From Trebonia sp. (GTDB lineage: Bacteria; Actinomycetota; Actinomycetes; Streptosporangiales; Streptosporangiaceae), in the NCBI GenBank assembly GCA_030043595.1, contig JASHXJ010000159.1, forward strand, positions 1-6,996: 6,996 bases of DNA, in the 5' to 3' direction. The notes beneath the pieces are model-generated. The model ran no database searches, had not been told where the DNA came from, and was given only the letters and a program-made list of their open reading frames with translations. How positions within the stretch are numbered: the stretch's first letter is position 1; the number at the start of each line of letters is the position of its first letter. Made by a program: the position numbers and the translations under genes. This document shows positions 6,448 to 6,996 of this stretch, one piece after another.

Positions 6448-6996
6448 ATGGGTAGTCAGGATAGGTCAGCGCGCCTTGCGGAACGGGGATACAGGCGTTC
6501 ACGCGGCGGTGGAATGCCTCAAGCTGATCTCGCACTGCCTTCGAGGTCGACGGATTCCGCAGCTGTTCATAGGCCGGGTGGGTAAGCTGCTTGGCCTCGA
6601 AGCTGACTTGGGTATGGAACTGGACTTCAAAAAGCTGCCCATTCTCCGGGACCTGCCACCGGCTGTTGATTCCTTTGTACTCCTCGCTTCCCCACGAGTT
6701 GCGAAGTTCAACCAGTGCGAACCCAGCTGCCTTGAGGCGGTCGATGTCCGCGTTCACGCCCTTGGTGTAGTGATCCTCCGAATACCGGAAGGTGTACCGG
6801 ATAGCGTCCTTGACCGATGCAAGGGCTTCGGCTGGCGTCAGGTCCGCCTGCGCCTCCATCTGTCGGGCAACCTTTTCCATGATCCGGTCCTCGCCCTTAC
6901 AGCGACGCTCAAGGCCGACGAGGCAGCGCTGCGGATCTGCGGCTTCGATGCGGCTCATGGCTGGCGTGGTGATCTTCTCTTCCGTCTCGCGGAACG
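6446..6996 (-). CDS. C-terminal part of a protein with a RelA/SpoT-like nucleotidyltransferase domain, probable polymorphic toxin (5' end outside window)
   Basis: The frame has no stop up to the window edge; the first visible Met (6958) is preceded in frame by FRETEEKITTPA, so the start is outside. Numbering from that Met, the visible domain has GLERRCKGEDRIMEKVARQ (15-33), VKDAIRYTF (49-57), YKGINSRWQVP (94-104) and FEVQFHTQVSFEAKQLTH (110-127). This order and spacing resemble RelA/SpoT synthetases: the RxKxxxS-K block, the D-x-x-R block with the first metal Asp (D51), the GYxSxH-like segment and the ExQxRT block with the second acidic residue (E111), here ExQFHT. No HD hydrolase or TGS/ACT domain is present in the visible part. 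Known toxic relatives include Tas1, which makes (p)ppApp, and toxSAS enzymes; whether this copy makes alarmones or modifies another target cannot be told. Local GC (about 54% at 6601-6720) is well below the neighbours, suggesting transfer. It is followed by a coupled small gene. A non-toxic phage or structural protein remains possible. Confidence 0.62.
   Translation of the reverse strand, partial: FRETEEKITTPAMSRIEAADPQRCLVGLERRCKGEDRIMEKVARQMEAQADLTPAEALASVKDAIRYTFRYSEDHYTKGVNADIDRLKAAGFALVELRNSWGSEEYKGINSRWQVPENGQLFEVQFHTQVSFEAKQLTHPAYEQLRNPSTSKAVRDQLEAFHRRVNACIPVPQGALTYPDYP

Overview
The window is GC-rich DNA (a sample line inside the HNH gene is about 78% GC) with the coding style of a high-GC actinobacterium. 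A DUF222/HNH (13E12-type) protein, a family typical of Actinobacteria, supports that placement; the genus cannot be named from the sequence.

Left part (1-3748, + strand): part of an aerobic benzoyl-CoA ('box') catabolic cluster. It starts inside boxB, the di-iron epoxidase that converts benzoyl-CoA to 2,3-epoxybenzoyl-CoA. A 95-bp gap made almost entirely of a three-copy tandem repeat follows. Next come a benzoate-CoA ligase, which makes the BoxB substrate, and a TIM-barrel amidohydrolase whose GTG start overlaps the ligase stop codon by four bases. The three genes read as one operon: the ligase activates benzoate, BoxB oxidises it, and the amidohydrolase is an unassigned accessory. The ligase gene carries two back-to-back near-perfect inverted repeats (1646-1737) in a poorly conserved stretch.

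Middle (3749-4018): a 270-bp gap with a GC-rich stem candidate just after the operon, then a sharply AT-rich island (about 33% GC over 3931-3990) that looks like the promoter/operator of the next gene. That gene (4019-6163, +) encodes a 714-residue DUF222 protein with a long Pro/Gly/Asp linker and a C-terminal HNH-like zinc nuclease domain.

Right part (6179-6996, - strand): two convergent, tightly coupled genes of lower GC (about 54% over 6601-6720). The upstream one is cut by the window edge. Its C-terminal ~180 residues resemble a RelA/SpoT-like nucleotidyltransferase fold, as found at the ends of polymorphic toxins. It is followed after 9 bp by an 85-residue protein that is a reasonable candidate for its immunity partner or antitoxin. 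This pair is the most likely place for a little-described system, but the toxin's N-terminal part lies outside the window and the assignment rests on motif reading.
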